Assembly (NCBI GenBank): GCA_036395835.1
Contig: DASWCW010000155.1
Location: forward strand, 1-17,040
Reading direction: 5' to 3'
Length of the DNA stretch: 17,040 bases
DNA from: AP-16 sp036395835
Lineage (GTDB): Bacteria > Pseudomonadota > Alphaproteobacteria > Rhizobiales > Xanthobacteraceae
Part shown: positions 1-8,942 of the stretch, piece by piece
Layout of the letters: each line of letters starts with the position of its first letter
Numbering within the stretch: the first letter of the stretch is position 1
Notes under the pieces: model-generated
Database searches by the model: none
Told to the model about the DNA's origin: nothing
The model's input: only the letters and a program-made list of their open reading frames with translations
Position numbers and translations under genes: made by a program

Positions 1-182
1 ATGTTCCAATCGGAGATCACCAGGCCGTAGCGCCTGCCGCGCATTTTCGAGAGCGCCGAGGCCCCGTCCGAGGCGTCGTCGATGTTTTCGAACCCGAGCT
101 GCTTGAGCAGGTTGCGGATGATGCGGATCATGGTGTTGTAATCGTCCACCACCAGGATCGGCATCGAGAGATCCACGGTCAT
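1..182 (-). CDS. CheY-like response regulator receiver, 3' part cut by window edge
   Basis: The reverse strand reads an ATG at 182 and stays open to the window edge, giving about 60 residues of a CheY-type receiver domain. Visible are the acidic pocket (D13-D14 in ILVVDDYNTM), the helix-1 stretch MIRIIRNLLKQLGF, and the phospho-acceptor D58 in LVISDW. Receivers of this kind accept phosphate from a histidine kinase; single-domain ones usually act in chemotaxis or in cell-cycle and stress phosphorelays. A GAGGA stretch lies just upstream of the ATG. It is transcribed divergently from the MaoC-like gene. Whether an output domain follows cannot be seen, so a specific name (cheY, divK) is not justified. 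Confidence 0.88.
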   Translation of the reverse strand, partial: MTVDLSMPILVVDDYNTMIRIIRNLLKQLGFENIDDASDGASALSKMRGRRYGLVISDWN

Positions 183-280
183 TCCTCGTCTCCGTCGAGC
201 GCCGGACCGCCCGTGGCGCGCGCTCGGGCAGCCCCGGGGCGCCCGCCGGCGGCCCAGTCCCCGACGTTACGGGAAATCCG

Positions 281-296
281 TTGAACATAGGGTTAA
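281..296 (-). promoter_or_regulatory. Possible CtrA-like half-conserved box between divergent genes
   Basis: On the minus strand this reads TTAACCCTATGTTCAA, that is TTAA, seven bases, then TTCA. The alphaproteobacterial CtrA consensus is TTAA-N7-TTAA, so one half-site is exact and the other has one mismatch. It lies about 100 bp upstream of the receiver gene. CtrA control of motility and signalling genes is common in this class. A single imperfect site in a 286-bp gap is weak evidence, and no clear -35/-10 pair was found. Confidence 0.22.
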
Positions 297-468
297 TCGT
301 CTCGGCGGCCCGCCCGAGAAGGCGGGCCGCCGGGCACCGAGACGGGATGCAACGTTTCGGGCCACTCGATCGTTGCCAGCGCACGGAGCGCCCGTCGAGC
401 GCCCGATTGACATTGCGCGGCCGCGAAACCGGGCCCATCGTAGCGCGGCCGAACTGGACGGAGAACCG

Positions 469-933
469 ATGTCGCTCTCGAGCCTCAAGCCCGCCGTCGA
501 TCCGCGCATGCTGAAGCTCCTCTATTTCGAGGATCTCCACGTCGGCTTGCGCGAAGTCCTGATGAAAACCGTGATGGATTCCGACGTGGTTGGCTTCGCG
601 CGGCTCTCCGGCGACGACAATCCGATCCATTTGTGCGACGTCTATGCGGCGCAGACCCGGTTCGGCCAGCGCATCGCCCATGGGCTCTACACCGCGAGCC
701 TGATCTCGGCGGTATTGGGCACGCGGCTGCCCGGCCCCGGCGCGGTCTATCGCTCGCAAACGCTGAACTTCCATGCGCCGGTGAAGATCGGCGACGTGGT
801 CACCGTCATCGTCGAAGTCGTCGAGCTCATTGCCGATGGCAGGCGGATGCGGCTCAAGTGCGAGGCGATGGTCGACGGGCACCTGGTGCTCGACGGCGAA
901 GCCGTGGTCTCGGTGCCGCGACGGCCTGCTTGA
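469..933 (+). CDS. MaoC-like (R)-specific enoyl-CoA hydratase / dehydratase family protein
   Basis: This is a 154-residue hot-dog-fold protein. The hydratase-2 signature is visible: FARLSGDDNPIH (residues 44-54, with the catalytic Asp49 or Asp50 and His54), then FGQRIAHGLYTASLISAVLG, and later the beta-strand LNFHAPVKIGD. Such enzymes hydrate trans-2-enoyl-CoA to (R)-3-hydroxyacyl-CoA in fatty acid or polyhydroxyalkanoate metabolism, or act on other CoA thioesters; the substrate cannot be read from sequence. Length is normal for a single-domain family member. The ATG at 469 is preferred over upstream in-frame starts because ACGGAGAA lies just upstream and homology begins shortly after it. It lies 113 bp before ribF, in the same direction. 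Confidence 0.85.
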   Translation: MSLSSLKPAVDPRMLKLLYFEDLHVGLREVLMKTVMDSDVVGFARLSGDDNPIHLCDVYAAQTRFGQRIAHGLYTASLISAVLGTRLPGPGAVYRSQTLNFHAPVKIGDVVTVIVEVVELIADGRRMRLKCEAMVDGHLVLDGEAVVSVPRRPA

Positions 934-1046
934 CTTCGAGCGCGCGGCGGCGGCACCGTCGGCGCGCCTTGCATCACCCGTCCCAAAGCAGCGATCCGGC
1001 GAGCTCGACGCGGCCCTTTCTCGTGGTCCGCGACGATTCCCCGGCC

Positions 1047-1982
1047 ATGTCCGCGCTCACAGGCGGCATCGTCGCGATCGGCAATTTCGACGGCGTGCAC
1101 CGCGGCCATCGCACCGTGATCGCTGCCGCGGCGCGCCGCGCGAAAACGCTCGGCGCCCCGGCTGTCGCACTGACGTTCGAGCCGCACCCCCGCCGGTTCC
1201 TGCGCCCCGAGAGCCCGCTGTTCCGGCTCACCGACGAGAACACCAAGCTGCGGCTGCTCGCCGCGAGCGGGCTCGACGGCGCGCTGGTGCTCACGTTCGA
1301 TCGCTCGCTCGCCTCGCTCTCCGCCGAGGATTTCATCACGCGCATCCTGGTCGGCAGGCTGGCCGTCAAGGGCGTCGCCATCGGCTTCGATTTCCACTAC
1401 GGCAAGGACCGCCGCGGCTCGCCCGGCTTCCTGGCCGCCGAGGGCGAACGGCTCGGCTTCGCGGTCGAGATCCTGCCGCCGCTCGAAGACGAGGGCCGGC
1501 CGGTCTCCTCGAGCTCGATCCGCGCCGCGCTCGCCGCCGGCCGCGTGATCGAGGCGGCCGAGCTCATCGGCCATCCGTGGTTCGTGACCGGCACGGTCGT
1601 TCCCGGCGACCGGCGCGGCCGCGCGCTCGGATTTCCCACCGCCAATCTCAGGCTCGATGCCGATTGCGGGCTTAAGCACGGCATCTACGCGGTCCGCGCC
1701 CGCGTCGACGGCGCGGTCCGCGACGGGGTTGCGAGCTTCGGCCGCCGGCCGACGTTCGACGACGGCCCGCCGCTGCTCGAGGTCAACCTGTTCGATTTCT
1801 CGGAGGAACTTTACGGCACGGCGATCGATGTCGCCTTCCTGGGCTGGATCCGCGCCGAGGCCAAATTCGCCAAGGTCGAGGATCTCATCGCCCGCATGGA
1901 CGAGGACGCGCGGCTCGCGCGCGAGGCGCTCGCGCGCACGAGGGCGGCGTTCCCTCCGCTGGGCACGTTCGTGGAAGGCTAA
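1047..1982 (+). CDS. ribF: Bifunctional riboflavin kinase / FAD synthetase
   Basis: RibF phosphorylates riboflavin to FMN and adenylates FMN to FAD in the cytosol. The N-terminal adenylyltransferase domain shows GNFDGVHRGH, the (H/T)xGH-type nucleotide-binding motif, and the SSSSIRAAL motif. The C-terminal riboflavin kinase domain shows FVTGTVVPGDRRGRALGFPTANL with the flavin/ATP-binding GFPTAN, and the family tail with VNLFDF and WIRAEAKF. The ATG at 1047 gives 311 residues. The in-frame stretch just upstream (FLVVRDDSPA) looks like the usual RibF N terminus, so the true start may be GTG at 1023 or TTG at 969; none has a strong ribosome site. The neighbour order ribF-ileS-lspA is classical for proteobacteria. 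Confidence 0.95.
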   Translation: MSALTGGIVAIGNFDGVHRGHRTVIAAAARRAKTLGAPAVALTFEPHPRRFLRPESPLFRLTDENTKLRLLAASGLDGALVLTFDRSLASLSAEDFITRILVGRLAVKGVAIGFDFHYGKDRRGSPGFLAAEGERLGFAVEILPPLEDEGRPVSSSSIRAALAAGRVIEAAELIGHPWFVTGTVVPGDRRGRALGFPTANLRLDADCGLKHGIYAVRARVDGAVRDGVASFGRRPTFDDGPPLLEVNLFDFSEELYGTAIDVAFLGWIRAEAKFAKVEDLIARMDEDARLAREALARTRAAFPPLGTFVEG

Positions 1983-2280
1983 ATGTGGTCACTCCGGCCG
2001 AGCGCGTAAGCGCGAGCGCCGGAACCTATGAACACCATCTGCAATATTCGCGAAATCCGTGGCCATGGCTCCCGGGTTGCCTCGCTGTGCTCGGCCCCCG
2101 GGACGACGGCCTGACCGGCTCTTTTCCTTGCGGCGCTCGCCTGCTAGGAAGCGCGCCATGCGCGCGCGCCCTGGGGTTTCGTCGATCATTCGGCCCATTA
2201 CCGACCCGGCTTCCGCCTGAATTTCGGGCGGGAGACCGGGACCGCTTTTTTTTTCGAAACAACGCCACCGACGAGCCGCC
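1983..2280. other. Intergenic region ribF-ileS, no gene seen
   Basis: This 298-bp gap has no convincing coding potential on either strand: the short plus-strand frame from 1985 has no family resemblance, and the long minus-strand frame is an antisense shadow of ileS. It presumably carries the ileS promoter and leader. I found no T-box-like element. A run of nine T lies about 25 bp before the ileS ATG without a stem in front of it, so I do not call a terminator. Confidence 0.5.
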
Positions 2281-5247
2281 ATGACCCGCGATTACAGCGC
2301 GACGCTGTTCCTGCCGAAGACCGATTTTCCCATGCGCGCCGGCCTGCCGCGCAAAGAGCCGGAGCTTCTGGCGCGCTGGCAGCGCCTCGATCTCTATCGT
2401 CGGCTGCGCGAGGCAGCGAGTGGCCGGCCGAAATTCATCCTTCACGACGGGCCGCCCTATGCCAACGGCAACGTCCACATCGGCACCGCGCTCAACAAGA
2501 TCCTCAAAGACGTGGTGACGCGCTCGCAGCAGATGCTGGGCTTCGATTCCAATTACGTGCCCGGCTGGGACTGCCACGGTCTGCCGATCGAATGGAAGAT
2601 CGAGGAGGAGTACCGCGACAAGGGCAAGAACAAGGATGCGGTGCCGATCGTCGAGTTCCGCCGCGAGTGCCGCGCCTTCGCCGCGCACTGGATCGACGTG
2701 CAGCGCGAGGAATTCAAGCGGCTCGGGGTGGAGGGCGACTGGGCGCATCCCTACAGCACCATGAGCTTTGCGGCGGAAGCGCAGATCGCCCGCGAGCTGA
2801 TGAAATTCGCCGCCAACGGCACGCTCTACCGCGGCTCCAAACCGGTGATGTGGTCGGTGGTGGAGAAGACCGCGCTCGCCGAAGCCGAGGTCGAATACGA
2901 GGATTACGTCTCGGATCAGGTCTGGGTGAAGTTCCCGGTCCGCGAAGCACTGAAGGATTATTCCGGGATTTCCGCGGACGGTCCCAGCGCGCGGGAGCCC
3001 GCGATCCTCATCTGGACGACGACGCCATGGACGCTGCCGGGCAACCGCGCGGTGGCGTTCTCCTCGAAGATCGCCTACGGCCTCTATGAAGTGACCGCGG
3101 CGCCGCCGGGCAATTGGTTGCAGAGGGGCGATCGGCTGATCCTTGCCGACCGTCTCGCGCCCGAAGTGATGCGGGAAGCCCGCGTCGAGCAGTACGAGCG
3201 CAGATCCGACATCGCGCAAAACTTCTTTGCCGGAAAGATCTGCGCGCATCCGCTGGCGGGCTGGAACAAATACTATCGTTTTCCGGTGCCGCTGCTCGAG
3301 GGCGACCACGTCAGCGACGACGCCGGGACCGGGTTCGTCCACACCGCGCCCGGGCATGGCCGCGAGGATTTCGAGATCTGGACCGCGAACGACGCGAAAC
3401 TGCGGACGCGCGGCATCGACACCGCGATCCCGTTCACGGTCGATGCCGACGGGCGCTTCACCTCCGACGCGCCGGGATTCGTCGGCAAGCGCGTGCTGAC
3501 CGAGCAGGGCGAGAAGGGCGACGCCAACGACACCGTTATCGCGGCGCTGCGCGAGGCCGGCATGCTGGTCGCGCGCTCCCGCCTCAAGCATCAATATCCG
3601 CACTCCTGGCGCTCGAAGAAGCCGGTCATTTTTCGCAACACGCCGCAATGGTTCATCGCGATGGACCGCGACATCGCCGGGCGGGGCGACACGTTGCGCG
3701 CGCGCTCGCTCGCCGCCATCGCGGCGACCCGCTGGGTGCCGGAGCAGGGCAGGAACCGCATCACCGGCATGGTCGAGAGCCGCCCGGATTGGGTGATCTC
3801 GCGCCAGCGCGCCTGGGGCGTGCCGATCCCGCTGTTCGTGCGCGAAAAACCGGACGGCTCGGTCGAGATCCTGCGCGACGACAAGGTCAACGCCCGCATC
3901 CTTGCCGCCTTCGAGGGCGAAGGCGCCGATGCCTGGTATGCGGACGGCGCCGCCGCGCGCTTCCTTGTCCCCGAACACGATCCGCGGGACTGGACCAAGG
4001 TCGACGACATTCTCGATGTCTGGTTCGATTCCGGATCGACCCACGCGTTCACGCTGGAAGTCCGCGAGGATCTGAAAGTCCGGCGGCGCAAGGACGGCGG
4101 TCCCGATACCGTGCTCTACCTCGAGGGCTCCGACCAGCACCGCGGTTGGTTCCAGTCTTCGCTCCTGGAGAGCTGCGGGACCCGGGGCGTCGCGCCGTTC
4201 GACGTGGTCGTCACCCACGGCTTCACCCTCGATGAAGCGGGCCGCAAGATGTCGAAGTCGCTCGGCAACACGGTGGCGCCGCAGGACGTCATCGCGCAGA
4301 GCGGCGCCGACATCCTGCGGCTGTGGGTCGGCTCGTGCGATTACTGGGACGACCAGCGCATCGGTCCCGAGATCCTCAAGACCACGGTCGATACCTACCG
4401 CAAGCTGCGCAACACCGTGCGCTGGATGCTGGGCAGCCTCGCGCATTTCCGCGCCGAGGATGTGGTGCGCTTCGAGGCGATGCCGGAGCTCGAGCGGCTG
4501 ATGCTGCACCGGTTGAGCGAGCTCGACGCGCTGGTGCGCGAGGCCTATGCGGCCTTCGATTACAAGCGGATTTTCGCGGCACTCAACGCCTTCATGACCG
4601 TCGACCTCTCGGCATTCTATTTCGACGTGCGCAAGGACGCGCTCTATTGCGATCCGATCTCGTCGGTGACGCGCAAGGCCTGCCTCAATGTGCTCGAGCA
4701 TCTGTTCCGCTCGACCGTGACCTGGCTCGCGCCCATGCTGTGTTTCACGGCGGAAGAGGCCTGGCTTTCGCGCTATCCCGCGGCGGAGGGCTCGGTGCAT
4801 CTGGAAACCTTTCCGCCGGTGCCGGCGCAATGGCGCGACGAGGCGCTCGCGGAGAAATGGCGCAAAGTGCGGGTTGTTCGCCGCGTCGTGACCGGTGCGC
4901 TCGAGATCGAGCGCGCGCAAAAACGCATCGGCTCCTCGCTCGAGGCCGCGCCGGTGATCTACGTGACCGATCGCGCGCTTTTGTCGGCTCTCGACGGCGT
5001 CGATCTCGCCGAAGTCGCCATCACCAGCACGGCGAGCCTCGTCGCGGGCGAGGGGCCGGCAGATGCCTTCCGGCTCGAGGACGTGCCGGGGGTTGCGGTC
5101 GAGCCGCGCCGGGCGGAGGGAAGGAAATGCGCGCGCTCCTGGAAGATCCTGCCGAGCGTGGGCTCCGATCCGGAATATCCCGACGTCTCGCCGCGCGACG
5201 CCCAGGCGTTGCGCGAATGGGAAGCCATGCGCAAAGCCGCGGAGTAG
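2281..5247 (+). CDS. ileS: Isoleucyl-tRNA synthetase
   Basis: This class I aminoacyl-tRNA synthetase charges tRNA-Ile and has a proofreading (CP1) domain that hydrolyses mischarged Val-tRNA. The 988-residue protein has HDGPPYANGNVHIG (HIGH-type motif, H66-T69), WDCHGLPIEWKIE, the editing-domain segments WTTTPWTLPGNRA and GTGFVHTAPGHG, DVWFDSGSTH, and KMSKS at 656-660 in GRKMSKSLGN. The C-terminal anticodon-binding domain follows; the terminal Cys4 zinc finger of the E. coli type is not evident, as in many alphaproteobacterial enzymes. Length is normal. The start is supported by the N-terminal family pattern (RDYSATLFLPKTDFPMRAGLP), although the ribosome site before it is weak. Confidence 0.98.
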   Translation: MTRDYSATLFLPKTDFPMRAGLPRKEPELLARWQRLDLYRRLREAASGRPKFILHDGPPYANGNVHIGTALNKILKDVVTRSQQMLGFDSNYVPGWDCHGLPIEWKIEEEYRDKGKNKDAVPIVEFRRECRAFAAHWIDVQREEFKRLGVEGDWAHPYSTMSFAAEAQIARELMKFAANGTLYRGSKPVMWSVVEKTALAEAEVEYEDYVSDQVWVKFPVREALKDYSGISADGPSAREPAILIWTTTPWTLPGNRAVAFSSKIAYGLYEVTAAPPGNWLQRGDRLILADRLAPEVMREARVEQYERRSDIAQNFFAGKICAHPLAGWNKYYRFPVPLLEGDHVSDDAGTGFVHTAPGHGREDFEIWTANDAKLRTRGIDTAIPFTVDADGRFTSDAPGFVGKRVLTEQGEKGDANDTVIAALREAGMLVARSRLKHQYPHSWRSKKPVIFRNTPQWFIAMDRDIAGRGDTLRARSLAAIAATRWVPEQGRNRITGMVESRPDWVISRQRAWGVPIPLFVREKPDGSVEILRDDKVNARILAAFEGEGADAWYADGAAARFLVPEHDPRDWTKVDDILDVWFDSGSTHAFTLEVREDLKVRRRKDGGPDTVLYLEGSDQHRGWFQSSLLESCGTRGVAPFDVVVTHGFTLDEAGRKMSKSLGNTVAPQDVIAQSGADILRLWVGSCDYWDDQRIGPEILKTTVDTYRKLRNTVRWMLGSLAHFRAEDVVRFEAMPELERLMLHRLSELDALVREAYAAFDYKRIFAALNAFMTVDLSAFYFDVRKDALYCDPISSVTRKACLNVLEHLFRSTVTWLAPMLCFTAEEAWLSRYPAAEGSVHLETFPPVPAQWRDEALAEKWRKVRVVRRVVTGALEIERAQKRIGSSLEAAPVIYVTDRALLSALDGVDLAEVAITSTASLVAGEGPADAFRLEDVPGVAVEPRRAEGRKCARSWKILPSVGSDPEYPDVSPRDAQALREWEAMRKAAE

Positions 5248-5303
5248 TAGGAAGCTTATGCTAGCAGCGGCGGCGTATAAATACGCGGCGAGTGCGGCGG
5301 GCG

Positions 5304-5456
5304 CGCTTCCCTTCTCCCCTTGTGGGAGAGGGTGGCTCGTTGCGAGTGAAGCGAGCAACGAGCCGGGTGAGGGGTTTCTTGACAGCTCAAAGACCCCTCA
5401 CCCTGTTCCTCGCTACGCTCGGAACCACCCTCTCCCACAAGGGGAGAGGGGAAGCG
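5304..5456. repeat. Long interrupted palindromic repeat between ileS and lspA
   Basis: The two outer arms are near-perfect inverted copies: about 30 bp starting CGCTTCCC and running through CTCCCCTTGTGGGAGAGG (5304-5335), answered by CCTCTCCCACAAGGGGAG and GGGAAGCG (to 5456). Inside are a second pair (GGTGAGGGGT / ACCCCTCACC) and, in the left half only, a 10-bp hairpin GGCTCGTTGC / GCAACGAGCC. RNA from this stretch would fold into a long hairpin. Similar palindromes are dispersed in many rhizobial genomes as non-coding repeat elements. It may separate the ileS transcript from lspA; it has no T-run, so it is not a standard terminator. Confidence 0.85.
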
Positions 5457-5499
5457 GAGTTCGCCTCGCGTGAAGGGAAAAACGTTACACGCGGGGTCC

Positions 5500-6009
5500 A
5501 TGCAACGGTTTCATTCCTATCTGTTCGGCCCCCTGAGCGGGCTGGGCCTCGCGGCGGCCGCCGCCGCGTGCCTTGCCGACCAGGCGCTCAAGCTGTGGCT
5601 GCTGTTCGGCTTCGGCCTCGCGCACAAAGGCGTGGTGCCGCTCGCGCCGGTGCTCGACCTGCGGCTGATCTGGAACCAGGGGATCAGCTACGGGCTGCTG
5701 CAGCAGCAGACCGCCCTCGGCGGCCTCATCCTGCTGCTCGGCAAGGCCGTAGCCGTGATCCTGCTGTGGATCTGGCTCGCCCGCACGCGCACCCGGCTCG
5801 CCGCGCTCTCGCTCGGGCTGATCATCGGCGGCGCGATCGGCAACGCGGTCGACCGCCTCGCCTACGGCGCGGTCGCCGATTTCGTGCATTTCCACGTCGG
5901 CAGCTTCAGCTGGTACGTGTTCAACCTGGCGGACGCGGCGATCGTTGCCGGAGTCGCCGGTCTAATATATGAATCGTTTTTCGGCGACCGCGCCGCAAAA
6001 GCGCCCTGA
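5500..6009 (+). CDS. lspA: Lipoprotein signal peptidase (signal peptidase II)
   Basis: LspA is the inner-membrane aspartyl protease that removes signal peptides from diacylglyceryl-modified prolipoproteins. The 169-residue product has four hydrophobic segments. The catalytic aspartates lie in NAVDRLAYGAVADFVHFH and FNLADAAI; the conserved NQGISYG segment precedes them. Length is typical. The ATG at 5500 is chosen over an in-frame GTG at 5470 because GCGGGG lies close upstream and because 5470 falls right beside the palindromic repeat. It follows ileS, as in many proteobacteria, but the repeat now separates them. Confidence 0.95.
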   Translation: MQRFHSYLFGPLSGLGLAAAAAACLADQALKLWLLFGFGLAHKGVVPLAPVLDLRLIWNQGISYGLLQQQTALGGLILLLGKAVAVILLWIWLARTRTRLAALSLGLIIGGAIGNAVDRLAYGAVADFVHFHVGSFSWYVFNLADAAIVAGVAGLIYESFFGDRAAKAP

Positions 6010-6156
6010 TCCAAGGGTTTATCCCCGACCGGCTCGACCGTTTTCGCAACAAGCTCAGGGCGGGGCAGAGGGGTCTTCGCACATGCGCGCACGTTCGGGG
6101 CGACGCCCCAGGCTCGCCGCTTTCGCGGCCGGTCATCATCATTGAGGCGATCTAGC

Positions 6157-7515
6157 GTGTCGAAACATTCCGCCTTCTGGGCCGTGCTCGCCGCAACCGC
6201 GGCGCTGACGGCCACCTGCCTTGCCGAGACCCCCAGGATCGCCGTTTCCGATTTCACCCTGGAGAATGGGCTCGAGATCGTCGTCGTCCCCGATCATCGC
6301 ACGCCGGTCGTCACCCACATGATCTGGTACCGGGTCGGATCCGCCGACGAGACGCCGGGCCGGTCGGGGCTCGCGCATTTTCTCGAGCACCTGATGTTCA
6401 AGGGCACCGCCAAGAGTCCGGGCGGAAAATTCGCGCAGACCATCAACGAAATCGGCGGCCAGGAGAATGCGTTCACTTCCACCGATTACACCGCGTTCTA
6501 CCAGCGGGTCCCGCGCGAGCACCTCGAGACCGTCATGACATTCGAGGCCGATCGCATGACCGGCCTGGTGCTGACCGACGCCAATGTGCTGCCCGAGCGC
6601 GACGTCGTGCTCGAGGAGCACAACCAGCGCGTCGCCAACGATCCGGCCGCGCGGCTCACCGAGCAGGTCCAGGCGGCGCTCTATCTCAATCATCCTTACG
6701 GCCGACCGGTGATCGGCTGGCGCCACGAGATCGAAACGCTCACGCGGGAGGACGCGCTGGCGTTCTACCGGCGCTTCTACACGCCCGACAATGCCGTCGT
6801 CGTCATCGCCGGGGACGTGAACGCCGAACAAGTCCGGGCGCTGGCGCAACAGACCTATGGCCAGGTCGCGCGCCGCTCCGAGCTCGGCCCTCGCGTGCGC
6901 CCGCAGGAGCCGGAGCCGGTTTCGATTCGCCGGGTCACGCTCGCGGATCCCCGGGTCTCGCAGCCGAGTGTGAACCGCAGCTATCTGGTCCCCTCGTTCG
7001 CGACCGCGCGCGCCGACGCCGACGCGCTCGATGTGCTCGCCCATATCCTGGGCGGAGGAGCGACCAGCCGGCTTTACCGTACGCTGGTGGTCGACAAGGG
7101 TCTCGCTGCGGATGCCGGCGCCTGGTACGCCGGCGTCGCGCTCGATGCGACGCGGTTCGGCGTCTATGCTTCGCCTCGGCCGGGCACCGGCTTGATGCAG
7201 CTCGAGCAGGCGCTCGACGGTGTGATCGCCGAGGTGGCCGAGCACGGGGTGACCGCCGATGAATTGACGCGCGCCCAGACCCGGCTCGTCGCCGATTTCG
7301 TCTATGCGCAGGATAATCAAATGGCGCTGGCGCGCTTCTACGGGCTGGCGCTGACGACCGGCTCCACCATCGAGGATCTGCGCGCGCGGCCCGATCGCAT
7401 TCGCGCGGTCAGCGCCGATCGGGTGCGCGACGCCGCCCGCCGCTGGCTCGACGCGCGCCGCTCCGTCACCGGCTATCTCGTCAAGGATGCGGCAAATCGC
7501 GAGGACCGCTCATGA
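6157..7515 (+). CDS. Exported M16 family zinc metallopeptidase, catalytic member
   Basis: M16 (pitrilysin/insulysin) peptidases degrade peptides inside a clam-shell chamber. The predicted 452-residue protein begins with an export signal (hydrophobic AVLAATAALTATCLA) and should act in the periplasm. The inverted zinc motif HFLEH sits at residues 74-78, and the downstream zinc-ligand helix has ERDVVLEEHNQR. The C-terminal M16 domain with GGGATSRLYRTLVVDKGL is present. A GTG start at 6157 is preferred over TTG at 6142 because AGG lies 9 bases before it. It overlaps the next M16 gene by 4 bp (ATGA). Bacterial M16 pairs usually form heterodimers of one active and one inactive subunit. Confidence 0.92.
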   Translation: MSKHSAFWAVLAATAALTATCLAETPRIAVSDFTLENGLEIVVVPDHRTPVVTHMIWYRVGSADETPGRSGLAHFLEHLMFKGTAKSPGGKFAQTINEIGGQENAFTSTDYTAFYQRVPREHLETVMTFEADRMTGLVLTDANVLPERDVVLEEHNQRVANDPAARLTEQVQAALYLNHPYGRPVIGWRHEIETLTREDALAFYRRFYTPDNAVVVIAGDVNAEQVRALAQQTYGQVARRSELGPRVRPQEPEPVSIRRVTLADPRVSQPSVNRSYLVPSFATARADADALDVLAHILGGGATSRLYRTLVVDKGLAADAGAWYAGVALDATRFGVYASPRPGTGLMQLEQALDGVIAEVAEHGVTADELTRAQTRLVADFVYAQDNQMALARFYGLALTTGSTIEDLRARPDRIRAVSADRVRDAARRWLDARRSVTGYLVKDAANREDRS

Positions 7516-8942
7516 AGCTCCTGCCCGGCCGATCGATGCGGCGGCCCGCAATGGCGGCGCTCGCGGTGGCGTTCCTGCTCGGCGCGGCGGCTTCGGCGCC
7601 GGCCGCGACCGCGATCGAGCGCGTGGTGAGCCCGTCCGGCATCGAAGCCTGGCTGGTGCGCGAGCCCGCGACGCCGCTCATCGCCATCGATTTCGCATTC
7701 CGCGGCGGCGCCGATGAGGATCCGGCGGACAAATCCGGCCTCGCCCACATGTTGGCCGATCTGCTCGACGAAGGCGCAGGCCCGCTCGACGGCAATGCGT
7801 TCCACGAGCAGCTCGAACGCCACGCCATCGAGATGAGCTTCGGCGTCGGCCGCGATTTCTTTCGCGGCACGCTGCGCACGCTTGCCGGGCATCGCGACGC
7901 CGCGGTCGATCTGCTGCGCCTGGCGCTCAACGAGCCGCGATTCGAGCAGGAAGCGATCGAGCGCGTGCGGGTCCAGATACTCACGACCATTCGCCGCGCC
8001 AGCACCAGCCCGCAGGAGATCGCGAGCCTGCGCTGGTGGGACGCCGCGTTCCCCGGCCACCCCTATGGGCGCCAGGTGCGCGGCACGCTCGACTCGTTGC
8101 CGCGCGTCAGCGTCGAGGATCTCAAAGCCTATACGCGGCGGGTGTTCGCCCGCGCCAACCTCAAGGTCGGCGCGGTCGGCGACATCGACGCGGCGACGCT
8201 CGGCCGCATGCTCGACGAAATGTTCGGCGCGCTGCCGTACGCGGCGGAGCTTCGCGCGATTCCCGAGGCGAGTCCGCAGGGCCTCGGCTCCTTGATTCGC
8301 GTCGATCTCAACGTGCCGCAGACGGTCATCCAGTTCGGCGGGCCCGGCCTCCTCCGCAAGGATCCCGATTTCATCGCCGGAGCGCTCGTCAACCACGTGC
8401 TCAGCGGCGGCTCGCTCGCCTCTCGGCTCTATCGCGAGGTCCGCGAGAAGCGCGGTCTGGCCTATTCGGTCCACACCGGGCTTTATCCGTTCGATCATGC
8501 GGGCGTCTTCAGCGGCGGCACCGCGACCCGCGCCGATCGCGCCGAGGAGACGCTCGACGTCCTGTCCCGCGAGATTGCGCGGCTCGCCGCCGAGGGGCCG
8601 ACCGAGGAAGAGCTCGCCAAGGCGAAATCCTATCTCAAGGGCGCCTACGCGCTCAATTTCGATTCCTCGAGCAAGATCGCCGGCCAGCTGGTGCAGCTCC
8701 AGCTCGATGATCTCGGCATCGACTATGTCGAGCGCCGCCGGGATCTCATCGAGGCGGTCACGCTCGCCGATGCCCGGCGCGTGGCCAAGCGCCTGCTCGC
8801 CGGTCCGCTGCTGTTCGCGATCGTCGGCCGCCCGGCCGAGGCCGTTGCCGGCTCACCGCCGGTCGCCGCAAAGGTGCCGGGCGCACTGACCCCCGCGGTC
8901 GGCGTCGATGCCGCCGGGCGCGGGCCGGTTTCCCTGCATTAG
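7512..8942 (+). CDS. Exported M16 family peptidase-like protein, zinc motif lost
   Basis: This 476-residue protein starts with a signal peptide (AALAVAFLLGAAASAPA, then mature sequence) and has the two-domain M16 layout. Where the partner has HFLEH, this protein reads GLAHMLADLLDEG: the first His stays but Glu and the second His are replaced by Ala and Asp, so zinc binding and catalysis are unlikely. The C-terminal half keeps the M16 peptide-binding pattern (GGSLASRLYREVREKRGLAYS). The ATG overlaps the stop of the upstream gene and has GAGGA before it, so the two are translationally coupled. The likely role is the non-catalytic half of a periplasmic M16 heterodimer. Confidence 0.9.
   Translation: MKLLPGRSMRRPAMAALAVAFLLGAAASAPAATAIERVVSPSGIEAWLVREPATPLIAIDFAFRGGADEDPADKSGLAHMLADLLDEGAGPLDGNAFHEQLERHAIEMSFGVGRDFFRGTLRTLAGHRDAAVDLLRLALNEPRFEQEAIERVRVQILTTIRRASTSPQEIASLRWWDAAFPGHPYGRQVRGTLDSLPRVSVEDLKAYTRRVFARANLKVGAVGDIDAATLGRMLDEMFGALPYAAELRAIPEASPQGLGSLIRVDLNVPQTVIQFGGPGLLRKDPDFIAGALVNHVLSGGSLASRLYREVREKRGLAYSVHTGLYPFDHAGVFSGGTATRADRAEETLDVLSREIARLAAEGPTEEELAKAKSYLKGAYALNFDSSSKIAGQLVQLQLDDLGIDYVERRRDLIEAVTLADARRVAKRLLAGPLLFAIVGRPAEAVAGSPPVAAKVPGALTPAVGVDAAGRGPVSLH

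Noticed and set aside
633..1046. Long N-terminal extension of the RibF frame
   Set aside because: It overlaps the MaoC-like gene in another frame and has no RibF homology except the last 10-15 residues before 1047.
747..1679. Minus-strand open frame of 310 residues opposite ribF and the MaoC-like gene
   Set aside because: It spans two clearly real plus-strand genes, is Arg/Ala/Glu-rich and has no recognisable family.
2026..5358. Very long minus-strand open frame (1110 residues) opposite ileS
   Set aside because: It is a shadow of a high-GC gene: composition is Arg/His/Gly/Ala-rich without any domain, while the plus strand encodes an intact IleS with all motifs.
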